From: Bicyclus anynana
Taxonomy: Eukaryota > Arthropoda > Insecta > Lepidoptera > Nymphalidae
Length of the DNA: 64,000 nucleotides
NCBI RefSeq assembly: GCF_947172395.1
Contig: NC_069084.1
Coordinates: 6,015,107-6,079,106, forward strand
Direction: 5' to 3'
Made by a program: the position numbers and the translations under genes. The notes beneath the pieces are model-generated. The model made no database searches, had not been told where the DNA came from, and saw nothing but the letters and a program-made list of their open reading frames with translations. Shown here one piece after another: positions 34,930-45,962 of this stretch (within the stretch, counting starts at the first letter, position 1; the number at the start of each line of letters is the position of its first letter).

Positions 34930-35990
34930 TACGTAAACTTTATTATAGACCGGCATTTGGCCGGGAGTTTGTGATACGGTCTTTGACCGTGACTACGGCT
35001 GGGTATTTTACCCAAACAAAAAAAAGCGCGGCCTTCGGTCGGGGGGTTGTAATATGGCCTCTGATCGTAACTGCGGCTGGGCATTTTACCCAAACACAAA
35101 AAATGGAACGCGTGGCCTTCGGCCGGGAGTGTATGATACAGCCTTCGATCTTGACTACGGCTGGGTATTTTACCCAAGCAAAAAAAAAGCGCGGCCTTCG
35201 GCCGGGGTTTGTAATATGGCCTCTGATCGTGGCTACGGCTGGGCATTTTTCCGGTGCACAGAAAACGGAACGCGCGACCTTCGGCCGCTCACCGTATTGT
35301 AGTTTATGATACAGCCTTCGACCGTGACTACGGCTGGGCATTTTACCCAAGCACGAAAAACGGAACGCGTAGCCTTCGGCCGCGCACTGTATTGTGGCCC
35401 GGTCTTCGGCCGGGAGTTTATGATACAGCCTTCGACCGTGACTACGGCTGGGTATTTTATCCAAACAAAAAAAAGCGCGACCTTCGGCCGGGGATTTGTA
35501 ATATGGCCTCTGATCGTGGTTACGGCTGGGCATTTTTCCGATGCACAGAAAACGGAACGCGCTCACCGTATTGTAGCCTGGCCTTCGGCTGGGAGTTTGT
35601 GATAGAGCCTTCGCGCACTGTATTGTAGCCCGGCCTTCGGCCGGGAGTTTATGATACACCCTTCGACCGTGACTACGGCTGGGCATTTTACCTAAGCACG
35701 TAAAACGGAACGCGTAGCCTTCGGCCGCGCACTGTATTGTGGCCCGGCCTTCAGCCAGGAGTTAATGATACAGCCTTCGACCGTGACTACGACTGGGCAA
35801 AATGCCCAGTCGTAGTCACGGTCGGACCGATGCACAAAAAACGGAACGCGCGGTCTTCGGCCGCGCACTGTATTGTGACCCGGCCTTTGGCCGGGAGTTT
35901 GTGATGCAGCCTCCGACCGTGGCTACGACTTTGCATTTTACCCAAGCACAAAAAACGCGCACATTATTGTACACCGGCCTTCGGTCGGGG
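34930..35990 (+). repeat. degenerate GC-rich tandem array inside the Helitron-like element
   Basis: About ten irregular units of roughly 80-130 bp each contain TTCGACCGTGACTACGGCTG, a GGCATTTTACCCAA block, an A-rich spacer and GCGGCCTTCGGCCGGGAGTT. Open frames on both strands here (minus 34943-35686, plus 35254-35628) are by-products of the repeat period, not genes. The GGCCTTCGGCC block is itself palindromic. Confidence 0.85.
35778..35824. repeat. perfect 22-bp hairpin within the array
   Basis: The arms at 35778-35799 and 35803-35824 (core ACCGTGACTACGACTGGGCA) are exact complements around AAA. They mark an inversion of one repeat unit. Confidence 0.9.
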
Positions 35991-36246
35991 CTGTGATTTT
36001 ATAATTTTTATATATAAAACATACGAAAATATAAATAGAAGGGGCGACGGCGTCGAAAATGTACATCGATTTTCACGCGGACGAAGTCGCGGGCACCTGC
36101 TAGTATTATTATACTTTAGGAAAGTTGATTGACCAGTTAGAAAACTCATATTAAAACAGGTAGTCGTTTTGGTCGAATCCAGAGCTCAGGTTTAATATTA
36201 AGTTTAATTTAATTTAATTAATTAGTTTAATTATTATTGTCTACAG

Positions 36247-36376
36247 ACGTAACGGCTATGAGTCAGAGTCGAGTGAATATTCGGAAGACTCGACGGTATA
36301 CGAAGATGTGCCGCCTACAACCAAAAGCGCTGGGCCGAGGAAGAATATCAACAGGGGACGGTGGACGAAGGATGAG
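36247..36376 (+). CDS. Myb: Myb exon 2 (N-terminal acidic part and start of R1)
   Basis: The acceptor is CTACAG and the donor GAG|GTGAGG. It enters in phase 2 and leaves in phase 0 (residues 34-77). It encodes RNGYESESSEYSEDSTVYED, a Ser/Asp/Glu-rich stretch, then a basic PRKNINRGRW that begins the first Myb repeat with W73. It has no in-frame Met, so a transcript starting in intron 1 could not begin translation here. Confidence 0.93.
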
Positions 36377-36609
36377 GTGAGGTTTATAGCTCAACTATAC
36401 TACGACCCTACTCGGTGTGTACTGTTTACCAACAAACAAATTAAGAATGAGGGTATCAATTGCTAGTCATTTCATACTTTACAATAATTATGATTAACTT
36501 GGTCTTAAACTAACAGCAAACAAAGTTATTGCTGCAGCAGATTCTACGTCAATTCGCGGCGGGTTTCAAACGATTGTGAGCATCCCGTGAATGTGGAGGT
36601 AATGGAATC

Positions 36610-36654
36610 GTGCCGTGAATTCATGGCGAGAATTCGCGCGTGAATTCACGGCAC
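36610..36654. repeat. perfect 14-bp hairpin
   Basis: GTGCCGTGAATTCA at 36610-36623 pairs exactly with 36641-36654. The 17-nt loop carries GAATTCGCGCG. Confidence 0.8.
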
Positions 36655-37312
36655 TAATGTGAAGTCGGCATTACTAGACAATGCCATCTGAGTTATGAAT
36701 ATACAGTTCGGGTAGGCACATAATATTTTTTATTTATATCTTTTTTTGTGCACTGATAATAAAGAGAAGTCTCAATTAAAATTAATAACATGAAGATTGT
36801 GTACTCTGATTTTTTACTGAAGATTAATATCTTCTGGGTCAAGAGAGGCTGATAGTGGGAAGTAAAATTATTGACACATGCCGAGAGCTTTCTGATGACA
36901 CGTCGTAGGTATTGTGTTCTTATCTGGGTTGTATATCTGGGGCATCTTACATTGTTATATTTAACTATATCTATACAATGTAAAAAATACTGCTCTTTAC
37001 CTTGAAAACACGCTTAAGCAAGAACTCTGTTGTTAAAAAGTAAGCTACTTTACGTTACTTCTGTTTTTTTTCTCTTGTAAAGTTTATCGAATAGCTAAAT
37101 CATTTTGAATCGATTTAATAACATTATTATATTCTAGTATTCTTCGGCTTTTCACAAACCTCACATTAAGTTTCTGTTATTATGAAGGTAGTATAAAAAA
37201 ATATTTGACGCAAGTGCGCCCGCTTTGTTATATTATCCACTCCGGAAAACAGTCTTTACACGATCATTGTTTAATGATTATAAAAAACCCTGTTAGGTAA
37301 GTAAGTACACAC

Positions 37313-37402
37313 TACAACTTTTCGTCAAACTTTTGTGTGTGTGTGTGTGTGTGTTGAAGGCCAAATTGTTTGACAAACACTTAATGTGACGAAAAGTTGA
37401 AT
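37313..37402. mobile_element. small inverted-repeat element with (GT)n
   Basis: CAACTTTTCGTCA and TGACGAAAAGTTG form 13-bp inverted ends around about 60 bp containing a run of about ten GT units (37335-37355). Confidence 0.55.
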
Positions 37403-37494
37403 CGTTTACAGAGTCCTACACGAAGTCCAGCAAATATAAGAACCTGACCAATCACGAAAAAGCGGCTCAAGGTCGTTGTGTCCATACAAGATGA

Positions 37495-37545
37495 TACATA
37501 TGTCCTGCAGTGGACATTTATACACTGATAATGATGATTATTACT
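37495..37545 (+). repeat. RTE 3' end scrap
   Basis: TGTCCTGCAGTGGACATTTA then TACACTGATAATGATGATTA corresponds to the last bases of the RTE LINE family in forward orientation. Confidence 0.6.
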
Positions 37546-37605
37546 AGAAAAGTCACTAATTTGCGAGAAAAATTATAATGACCAGCCATATTGTTTTTTT
37601 TCTAG

Positions 37606-37755
37606 GACAAAAGACTCAAGAACTACGTAAAGATGTACAGCGAGAACTGGGAGATGATATCGGCTCAGTTTACCGACAGGTCCGACGTCCAGTGCCAGCA
37701 GCGATGGACGAAGGTCGTCAACCCAGAACTAGTCAAGGGCCCTTGGACCAAGGAG
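37606..37755 (+). CDS. Myb: Myb exon 3 (rest of R1, start of R2)
   Basis: Acceptor TTTTCTAG, donor GAG|GTGGGT; phase 0 to phase 0, residues 78-127. It reads DKRLKNYVKMYSENWEMISA and then SDVQCQQRWTKVVNPELVKG, PWTKE. W92 and W111 complete the R1 three-tryptophan pattern, and VKGPWTKE opens R2 with W124. R1 keeps the usual animal Myb layout and length. Confidence 0.96.
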
Positions 37756-37894
37756 GTGGGTTATACCTACAGTGAATACTACTAGTACACTTTCTAAACT
37801 CTAAAGAGTCATACCTACGGTTGGTATTCTAACCTCTAGGTAGTAGACCTGTATCCTAGGAAATCAACTTTGAATCAGCTAGAGCTGATTGTAG

Positions 37895-38060
37895 GAACTG
37901 ATGAAATGCGTTGGTTGGTTGATTGGTTGGTAGCTTATGTGGCGTCAGATCACGAGATCTTGTGTTCGAGTCGGGACTATGAAAAATTGAGTTTTTCTTT
38001 CGTCAATGAAGATTTAGTGACAAGGTTTCTTAGCTCCCTATGTAGGAAGTGTTAAACGAA
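37895..38060 (+). repeat. tRNA-like SINE head relic
   Basis: TGGTTGGTAGCTTATGTGGC, then ATCACGAGATCTTGTGTTCG and AGTCGGGAC resemble the A and B boxes of a tRNA-derived head; an AT-rich body follows. Similar heads lie at 44810 and (weaker) 61900. Confidence 0.45.
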
Positions 38061-38704
38061 TCTTCAAGCCTTTTACCATTTATTTATCAAAAAAGAGCCT
38101 ATAGAAGTGAAAACTTCAAGTACTTATTAAAATTTGAAATTTTTCACTAAATTCATTTAATTTCACTTTTAATATATACACAGCAATGTACTTCAGTTGT
38201 GTGTAGCTACAGATATACTGTTATAAGAATGTCTGTGACGCGAATGCACGAGATTTCACCATTTCAAAAGTGTCTAAGGCGCACAGCACACTCATTAGCA
38301 TATGGGGGACGCGAACTCCTGAGATTTTCCCCTACTAACGCGGCTAAATAAGTTTTCAATTCAAATGATAACAATATTATATTATGCATGCCATGTATTT
38401 CAAAGTGCGTTTAAATTACGGAAGTTCGATACGTGATATTATATAGATTCGCATCTTTCCATTCACACACGACGCCGAGTCTAACAGTGCAAGGAGGATG
38501 CGTCATAGGTCAGTAACTTGCACGCTCAACGCTCATTCAAATACCTTTCATTCATGCCGTCACTTGCTGTGTTGTTATTGTTCATTAGATGCAGAGGAAA
38601 TTTCTTACTAGGCTGGGTACTTGGATCAATAAGCCTGAATAATATAATTTTTTTTTTCTTTTTTTTTTTAGAATATTTGCCATGTTTGTATGCTCAAGAA
38701 TAGT

Positions 38705-38785
38705 TGCTCCTGTGCTAGGAGTGGGTACGACAATAGACCAACGGGGCGAGGATCGAACCACCACCGTTGAGCTATTGAGGCTATT
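38705..38785 (-). repeat. tRNA-like SINE head relic, reverse
   Basis: The reverse complement reads TAGCCTCAATAGCTCAACGG, then GGTTCGATCCTCGCCCCG, an A-box/B-box arrangement with no matching SINE body. Confidence 0.5.
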
Positions 38786-38825
38786 TTGCTACAAATTGCT
38801 ACAATATTCCAAAGTACAAATATAT

Positions 38826-38985
38826 AACACTAGACAACGCCCAGCGGTTTCACCCCGCATAGTTTCCGTACCCGTGGAATAAAATATAACCTATAAGACT
38901 CTCAAATAACATGACTTTCTAGTGGTAAAATAATTTTTAAAATCAGTTAGGTAGATCCAGAGATTCCTCTACAATACCACAAGCT
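38826..38985 (-). mobile_element. Helitron-like fragment, reverse
   Basis: ACTAGACAACGCCCAGCGGT then TTCACCCCGCATAGTTTCCG mirrors the 3' end at 42600-42622. It continues with the GATCCAGAGATTC block of the same family. Confidence 0.6.
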
Positions 38986-40474
38986 GTAACTCTTTATAAT
39001 ATTTATTTATTTAAATATCTTCATTGCAACAAAACATAGGAACATATAAAATCTTATAATGCAGCAACCAACCATAAAGGAGTTTTAAAAATGTGTGAGA
39101 CTTTTGAGTATAGATAAATCTATATCTTAAAGATCAACGTCCTATTTTATTTTACTCATAACTTCCTCCATATAGAAGAGGGGTTAAACTTTAAAGAGTT
39201 TAAATAAACTCACCCTGCTAATCTAATGAAGGTTGGAAGGCTAAAGCCTTTGTGTGATAATGATTGACTTTGTAACTATCACTATCAGATGCCAATGGTA
39301 ATGGCCGAGACCGGCAACTTAACTTGCTCTATTAGACATTGGGTATAACATCACGAACTTCTTAACTCCGGGCTGAAAATTTCTATGAAGAAAGAAACCT
39401 TTAATATAAAATAGCCCGATCCATGACTCAACAAACTCTTTTTAAGAGACGTATAGGCTAAACATTAGGTCAATAACGTTTACTAAAAAATTATTAGATG
39501 GAGGGGAAAGTTTCGAAGTAATTCAGATGCGTTAAAAATAATATTCTTTAAAAAAGCACTTGAAATTGGCATCGCAAAGTTTATCATCACTTACCAAAAT
39601 AACAGAACTTATGCATTCTTACGACAGTTCTTAGATTTCATGAATGAATCCATTGTCTACGTTACACGCAGTGTGAATTTTAACTAAAACCATTTACGCT
39701 GGATTTTATTGCCATTTGATAGTCATCTTAAGCTGACTACAGATAGTACGAATGTATGCGATTATTACGTGCTTCTAGCTAAGTGTATGACGAGATTTAG
39801 GGATTAGACAAAACCAAATTTTTGTAATATTTTTTTCCGTATAACCTACTAAAATATAATAAATCTGAATTTAGTTTAAATGAGCTACTCTCTGGCACTA
39901 CCAGTAGAATATAAAATATTATTTTTGCATTGACATATCAGTCGTTGATGATGCATTTTAACTTATATAACTCGTAAATACGAGTATCATGTAAAACCAA
40001 GGGGTACAGTTGTAATATAACATAAATATTAACTAAAGTTAAGTTAGATTGATGGTAACTAAAATTATTGTCTTCATAATAGTGGTTCATAATTTTTCTT
40101 CATGTCTAGATAGACATAACATTTATTAAAAAATATATTGTTAGGAACTATTGAAATAGAACGGATACAAAACTAATCATTCTACAAATTGAGTGGGTTT
40201 TGTGTGGGGACAGAAATTCAATTTCAACCATATGTACATGTGAATAGATATTATTTTTCGATTGCAGATGTCTGTTTTAATGAAGTTTTATATATTTTGT
40301 ACGTGTATGAATGGGTAGATTGTACCTCGTTCGTGGTCTCCAATAAAGCATGAGTGTCGAGTATTGATAAGATTTTTATGAGTGCACAGGCATTTTTAAA
40401 TTTGTGTCAACAGAAACAAACACTATTACATTATTCTAGTGCGTAAACCTGTATAAACCGTGTATATGAATTTA

Positions 40475-40580
40475 CTAGCGGATGCCCCTGACTATGTCCG
40501 TCCTTAATCCTGCAGCTTATCGGGAGATAGTTTACAATTAGTATTTCATCGTTGTACGTCACAATCAAGTAGTTTTCGAG
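40475..40580 (-). repeat. Helitron-like fragment, reverse, diverged
   Basis: ACTAGCGGATGCCCCTGACT (the reverse of an AGTC...CTAGT 3' end) followed by the GTCACAATCAAGTAGTTTTC block. Identification is by ends only. Confidence 0.4.
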
Positions 40581-41047
40581 ATTTCATGATGAATGGCCTT
40601 TCGCATTTAAATATTAAGATTTTGTAACCGAGTTTACTATTTATCTCTCTTTTTAGCAATCATTCAAGATTAAAACTTTTGAACATTTAGGCATTTATTT
40701 TTTTATAACATTGTCTTACTTGCTTTACTTGCGACTTTTTCTAAATCCTTATGTTTCTTTTAATGAATCTATTCATGATATTATGCCTAATACGGTAAAA
40801 TGTTAAATATTTTTACAAAATTTTCCATATAATGCCTAATGGAATGCCGACTAGGTGTGACAATATTGTCTGTAGAAACAACATAATTAATACAAAATAT
40901 ATGTGTATTGTAGGCAGATTGTGTATTGCGAATTATATACAGCTTTATTTCATTAGCAGCAATTTTTTGACATATAGTATTTAATACAATTTAACTCAAT
41001 GCTCATATAGTTGTACTTAACATTTCCAGGTTTACAGTTTCAATCAA

Positions 41048-41230
41048 TAGTCTAATTGGTAGGCCATTGGACTATTGTCTTACACGATGCGATATTGATT
41101 CAAAGATGCTACCAACTTTAAATTCCCTCTCCAACAATTTTCTGCCAAATCGGTCCAGCCGTTCTTGAGTTATAAATAGTGTAACTAACACGACTTTTAT
41201 TAATATGCATACAAGATTTCTTACAAGAAA
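41048..41230. repeat. tRNA-like block plus Helitron-like scrap
   Basis: TCTAATTGGTAGGCCATTGG with GATATTGATTCAAAG resembles a decayed tRNA-like head. Then CAAATCGGTCCAGCCGTTCT and GAGTTATAAATAGTGTAACT matches the common reversed Helitron-like interior. A (GA)n run follows at 41250-41268. Confidence 0.4.
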
Positions 41231-42401
41231 TCAATAGCCTAGAGTGGCATCTAGAGAGAGAGAGAGAGTACGTGAAGCCGCTTCAGTTCCGGTCATTATT
41301 ACTAACATGATCGAAAAAAGTGTCAAATCGCCATAAGTCTGTCGCGTTGAAGCATAGTGGTGGGTCTAAGCTCCATATCCATCTATAACGACAGAGGTGT
41401 AGCCCTACAGTAGGATGTTCAAAATAGCCTGTTTTATGTAGGGTCCTTATGTAGGAGTACATACAAAGTTTACAAACTAAGTAATTTTAGGCATTAGATC
41501 TGTGACTAATCCGCCAGCTGCAAAAACAAAACGCCTTGCCCATTAAAATGTTCCATTCACACGCAATAAAAAGATAAATTTAAACAGGATCACTTTAAGA
41601 CCCAAGTAAATATAATGTGTTTGCCTGGACGCATTTAGACGGTGACATAGTCTGTGACCTTGATTTTTTTCCTATCCGTATATGTCCCCCAGAAATTATC
41701 CTTGACTAGGGTGGCCATGATTTGCTTTCGAAAGTGCAGACAACTTCTTTAATACGTTAGAAGCCACGTTAAATGTACAACAAAGCAGTCAACACTTTCT
41801 GAGGATTTTTCATTTTCTTACTGTAACTTATGTAAGCTTTTTTTATGTGTAATGCCCTGTCTGTTTTTCTTGTTTGTCGTCTGTGTTCTTGGCACGTATA
41901 ACTTGAACATCTAATCAAGGCAAGAGTGAATAGGCAAACGCGCTTCATGTAAGACCTCATCATTGCTTTTTATCAGGCATGATTTTAGTCCAACGCAAGC
42001 TAAGCAACATGAAAAAAAAATGTCTAGTGACTGTGGCTTATTCGTCGGCTTTTCGAAGAGAACAGCAAAATAATTTAGTAAAACCGAACTGCTAATAGTG
42101 CTTTAAAAGCTCAGGCATAACCATACCCATAACGAAAAATTTTCAAATCCTGGGACAGGAAACTCAAATATGGTAGTTCTATGCCCTAATCAATTCATAC
42201 CAGACGTTAGTATGACTTTGCAGGTCATTTTAAATTGAAACTTGAGACATGTTAGACAAGTACATTTTATTTTTAGCGTTCAGGAGCATTAGGCACTTTT
42301 TTAAAACGTAGTCTTTACTATAACCTCAGTGTCCTATTGTTGTTAAACAGTAGAGATTTCACTATGTAAACCGTAGATATAAAAGTAGATGAAATAATCT
42401 G

Positions 42402-42622
42402 TACTAATATTACAAAGAGGTAGGTAGTTAAATATTGAGACTTCGTTTGGTTGGTTGTGAGGGTTGTTGGAGAATCTCTGGATCTACTGAACCAATTTTG
42501 AAAATTGTTTTATTAATAGAAAGCCACGTCATTTTTGAGTGTCATAGGCTATTTCTTATCCCCGCATTTTCACGCAAACGGGAACTGCGCGGGTGAAACC
42601 GCAGGGCATTTATTAGGCAGTA
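42402..42622 (+). mobile_element. Helitron-like non-autonomous element
   Basis: TCTGTACTAATATTACAAAG start, then GGTTGGTTGTGAGGGTTG, the CTCTGGATCTACTGAACCAA block, ATCCCCGCATTTTCACGCAA, and GCGCGGGTGAAACCGCAGGG near the 3' end. Same family as 16224 and 33680. Confidence 0.7.
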
Positions 42623-43219
42623 ATTTACAATATTTTATAACCTATCTAAAAATTCGTCATGCCTATATTGAGCTTTCAATACACGTGTTAAGTTATAAGA
42701 GGCGTGGGCGTAAGGGACAAAAAACTCCTTTGTATAAAATATAGCTTGTAGCTAATTGTCGTCCTTGAGAATAATATGCCGTCATATTACACTTTATAGC
42801 TATAGTCCCGTGGGTACTTGAGAATCAGGATTTTATGATGTAGGATGTGGATTGTGGATGTAGATACGTGGGTTATAGTGCCTTATTGAATGGTGGGAGG
42901 TCTTAGTTTCTATACTCAACTTGGGTTGAGGAATTTGTCGACCTTGTAATATTGCTAGTGAACAATAAAAGATAAATTTATCACCATATTGTTGTTATCT
43001 TTTGTTAGAAAGTTTTATTGTTACTTATAGAATGAGTTATTTAAATAAGACATGACATATAGCTTGGTTTATGTAGATAAAGACTGACCTATTGTGCAAC
43101 TCTTTCATAATTTATCTAGTATTAATATGTTAGTGAGAAGGATTTCTTAATTTGGGAATTATTTTTAGGATTACCTGTTTTTAACAATGTTCAATTTTAT
43201 GCACTCCACTGATTTGGTT

Positions 43220-43340
43220 ATCATCATCATAAAAGCCAATGGAGGTCCACTGGACATAGGCCTCTTGCATGGTCTTCCAAACACAATTGTCTTGAATAGC
43301 CAGCATCCTCCAGCTCACTGCAGTCAACTCGATATACTGA
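43220..43340 (-). mobile_element. RTE LINE 3' scrap
   Basis: ATCATCATCAT, then a stretch close to CAGCCGATGGACGTCCACTG, ACATAGGCCTCTTGCATGGT and CCAGCATCC as in the other RTE tails. Confidence 0.75.
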
Positions 43341-44455
43341 TTTACTAGTGATAGAAAACTACTAAACTAATAAATGTGGTAGAGTCTAGACACTGCCAAA
43401 AAACAAAGTCATTCAAAGCTCAATTTAAGATCAATAACACCTTTATTAACTCATTAGGCATAAATACATATTGTCGTGTGACAAGTAGTTTTTTTTTCTT
43501 AAACAGGTAGTAGGTACCTACCGCTCACAGCTGATCAAACGATTATTGTTATTCGAATTTTTCCCAACACCGGATCGCCTTGAGAAGTAACGATTCCAGC
43601 GTTTTGTTGAACGCTTCTTTTGTACCTTTTTTATTGCTTATACCAATTATATTGGTCATTGAAGATCTAATAACGATACTTATGGTTTAGAAGGACATAG
43701 ATTCTCAAACTTATAATGCCCAGCCCCAACATCCTTAAACTTTCCGGGCCCTGGAAAATTATAAAAATATTATGAAATACTAATATATCATAATGTTTTT
43801 TTCGATTGGATCGTAAATAAAATATTTCATGTCATCCTTTATAGATAACTTTTCTTCTTTAAGAAAGATCTTTACGTCTATGTATCACCTACTTAATTAA
43901 TGTCATCCTTTAGTTCTTTTTTTATCCTCTACGGAAATATTTGCACAAGTGTAAAACTATTATCTAATTTTCAGCTGCCCATGTTCCCTTTGTATGTCAA
44001 CGCAACTTAATTTACACTTCATTTACTTCTGCCGCTCTGAAAGGCCAGAGGCCACTTTGGAATGTTATCGTCCACTTTGAGAACCTATGGATTAAAAGAT
44101 CGCGTGGAACTTACTCGTTTTTACGTTATCATAAAAAATAGGAGCATGACTATTGACTATGTGGATTGAAATATTGTTTTTCAAATCCTTCATCGTGTAA
44201 GCTTGGTCGTATAGAAAAAAAAAACAAAGTAACGTCTGCTTTTGAATAGTATGTTTCGTATACATATAGGTACATTAAACAAGTACACCTAATATCGAAC
44301 ACCATTTTAGCTTAGGAACGCCAAGCATACCATTGATCTAAAAAAACCCCAAAAGTTTAACTCAAAAGAAGAAGCCATAGACTACAGCTATATGACGTGA
44401 AGTAATAGGATGTTATAAGGTGCCTTTATTTAATTTATATGTTTTATTGTTTCAG

Positions 44456-44553
44456 GAGGACGAAAAAGTCATAGAGTTAGTATCTAAGTATGGTCCAAAG
44501 AAATGGACATTAATTGCAAGGCACCTCAAGGGAAGGATAGGAAAACAGTGCAG
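44456..44553 (+). CDS. Myb: Myb exon 4 (most of R2)
   Basis: Acceptor TTGTTTCAG, donor CAG|GTAAGT; phase 0 to phase 2, residues 128-160. It reads EDEKVIELVSKYGPKKWTLI and then ARHLKGRIGKQCR. W144 and the recognition-helix RIGKQCRERW are unchanged from vertebrate Myb, so DNA recognition of the AACNG core is expected to be intact. Confidence 0.97.
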
Positions 44554-45044
44554 GTAAGTTAAAACAAGTATTTTTTTTTTATTTTTTTTTTAATTGTCTG
44601 TCTGACTGTCGTGTTTCCGTGAATCGGATAAATTTAGAAAGACATATTTTTTATGCTCAAGTCTCTTCAAGGTTTCAGTCTTAGCTAGCTACCGCACCCT
44701 AGCATTTAGCGAAGTAAACCCATAGACATTTGTCCCGAGTTTCAACAACCTTTAAGTTTAACACGCTACCATCCGTCATAGTCAAACACCTAATCTATAC
44801 TCAATAGTGCCTGGTTTGTTCAGTGGTTAGCCTATGTGGCTTCGGATGACTAGGTACTGGATTTGAGTCCAGGGTTCTGCCGCGTAAACCCAAGACACTG
44901 TAACTTAAGTTACAGTGTTTTGGGTTTACACGGCAGAACCCTGGACTATTTGAGTCCAGGGCGTTGGGCAATGAAATACTGAGCATTTCTTTCTTTCTTT
45001 CTGTTTTTTAAGTATGAAATTTAACTGGTTTTGTTCCATTTCAG
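44554..45044 (+). other. Myb: Myb intron 4
   Basis: About 0.5 kb, beginning with T-rich sequence. It holds a tRNA-like block (about 44810-44885) and a 41-bp inverted duplication (44866-44947). Confidence 0.9.
44866..44947. repeat. loopless 41-bp near-perfect palindrome
   Basis: The arms 44866-44906 and 44907-44947 are reverse complements with about two mismatches, meeting at CTTAAG. The left arm includes the B-box side of the tRNA-like block (TTTGAGTCCAGGGTTCTGCC). A further short copy, TTTGAGTCCAGGG, follows at about 44949. Confidence 0.85.
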
Positions 45045-45179
45045 GGAACGGTGGCACAATCATTTAAACCCGTCGATAAAGAAAACCGCGTGGACGGAAC
45101 AGGAAGACAGAATTATATATCAAGCGCACAAACAGTTAGGGAACCAATGGGCCAGGATCGCCAAACTCCTGCCGGGCAG
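45045..45179 (+). CDS. Myb: Myb exon 5 (end of R2, most of R3)
   Basis: Acceptor CCATTTCAG, donor CAG|GTATTG; phase 2 to phase 2, residues 161-205. ERWHNHLNPSIKKTAWTEQE, then DRIIYQAHKQLGNQWARIAK and LLPGR, nearly identical to vertebrate Myb. W163 closes R2; W176 and W195 belong to R3. Confidence 0.97.
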
Positions 45180-45207
45180 GTATTGTATAATTTTTGTTTT
45201 TTATTCT

Positions 45208-45403
45208 TTAGTTAGCCCTTAATTTCAATCTCACAAATGATGATGTAAGGGGCTAACTTGTTAGGATGAGGATGAAAATCCACACTCCTTTCGGTTTCTA
45301 TACAACATCGTACTGGCACGCTAAATTACTTGGCGCTAAACTATTTGTTGGCAGGGTGGTAACTAGCCACGGCCGAAGCCAAAAACTTGGCTTCGGCCGT
45401 GGC
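45208..45403 (-). mobile_element. SINE family 1, partial, ending in a hairpin
   Basis: TAGTTAGCCCTTAATTTCAA, GGGGCTAACTTGTTAGGATG, CACACTCCTTTCGGTTTCTA and GGTGGTAACTAGCCACGGCC are family 1 blocks in reverse. The end is a 17-bp exact hairpin, 45366-45382 against 45387-45403 (GCCACGGCCGAAGCCAA, loop AAAC), made from SINE sequence. Confidence 0.8.
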
Positions 45404-45554
45404 CTGATTATTGAGACATCGTGGACTAATTTAGACGTGGGCGAAGTTGCATCAACGAGCCCTTTACTTTGAGTTTCAGAACAAATGTTCCTAGAAATGT
45501 ACCCAATAGATCCATTTCACAGCCCACTTATGTGGGGTCGGCACAATATGTAAT

Positions 45555-45865
45555 CCTGTTTCATTCTTTAGATAGGCTGTAATATTGTTTTTTTTTGCTT
45601 TTCCATTCCTTAGGCAGGCCGTAATGTAGCGCATAAATCCTATTCCATTGTTTAGGCAGGCTGTAATATTAGCGCATATATCTTTTTCCATATTTTAGGA
45701 TGGCTGTGATATAGCGTACATTTCTTTTTTAGTTCTCGATAGCTGTAATGTAGCGTACATTTCCATTTTAATTTTTTAAGTAGGCTGTAATATAGCGTAT
45801 ATTACCTTTTCCATTAAGTTGGCTGTAGTATAGCGTAGATTTCCTGTTCTATTCTTTGGGTAGTA
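45555..45865 (+). repeat. tandem repeat, about seven units
   Basis: Units of roughly 40-50 bp carry the pattern TTCCATT-TTTAGG-AGGCTGTAATATAGCGTA. Units have diverged individually. Confidence 0.85.
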
Positions 45866-45962
45866 TTAATATATTGAATTACTGAATATATTGATACTGT
45901 AAATAGATAGTGTAATATATTGACCAATTAATTCGAGTTTCAAATTTTTTCTACTATTTCAG

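Larger units (their letters stand above)
33680..36103 (+). mobile_element. Helitron-like composite element, 2.4 kb
   Basis: It starts TCTATACTAATATTATAAAG after an A (33679) and ends GCGGGCACCTGCTAG before a T (36104). This is the TC...CTAG, A|T insertion pattern of Helitrons. Two further Helitron-type 5' ends lie inside (about 34042, TCTATACTATAATAAAAGAG; about 34640, TATACTTATAATAAAACTG), so it may be a nest of up to three elements sharing one 3' end. No Rep/helicase frame was seen. The last 1.1 kb is a GC-rich tandem array. Confidence 0.75.
6115..36246 (+). other. Myb: Myb intron 1, about 30 kb
   Basis: It runs from GTGAGT at 6115 to a CTACAG acceptor at 36246. It is filled with SINEs, MITEs, RTE and Helitron-like fragments (listed separately). 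It separates the N-terminal 33 residues from the rest of the protein. I found no convincing nested gene; all longer open frames in it overlap repeats or lack support. Confidence 0.75.
36377..37605 (+). other. Myb: Myb intron 2
   Basis: 1.2 kb. It contains a 14-bp perfect hairpin (36610-36654), a small TIR element with a GT run (37313-37402) and an RTE 3' end scrap (37495-37545). Confidence 0.85.
37756..44455 (+). other. Myb: Myb intron 3, 6.7 kb
   Basis: It contains SINE-head relics, Helitron-like fragments and an RTE scrap (listed). The remaining stretches (38100-38700, 39000-40470, 41270-42400, 42625-43215, 43345-44455) show nothing I can identify. Confidence 0.8.
45180..45962 (+). other. 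Myb: Myb intron 5
   Basis: 0.8 kb, almost filled by a reversed SINE (45208-45403) and a tandem repeat (45555-45865). Confidence 0.9.

Noticed and set aside
34943..35686. Long open frames on both strands at 34.9-35.7 kb
   Set aside because: They arise from the GC-rich tandem array in the Helitron-like element; the repeated peptides have no domain and shift frame between units.
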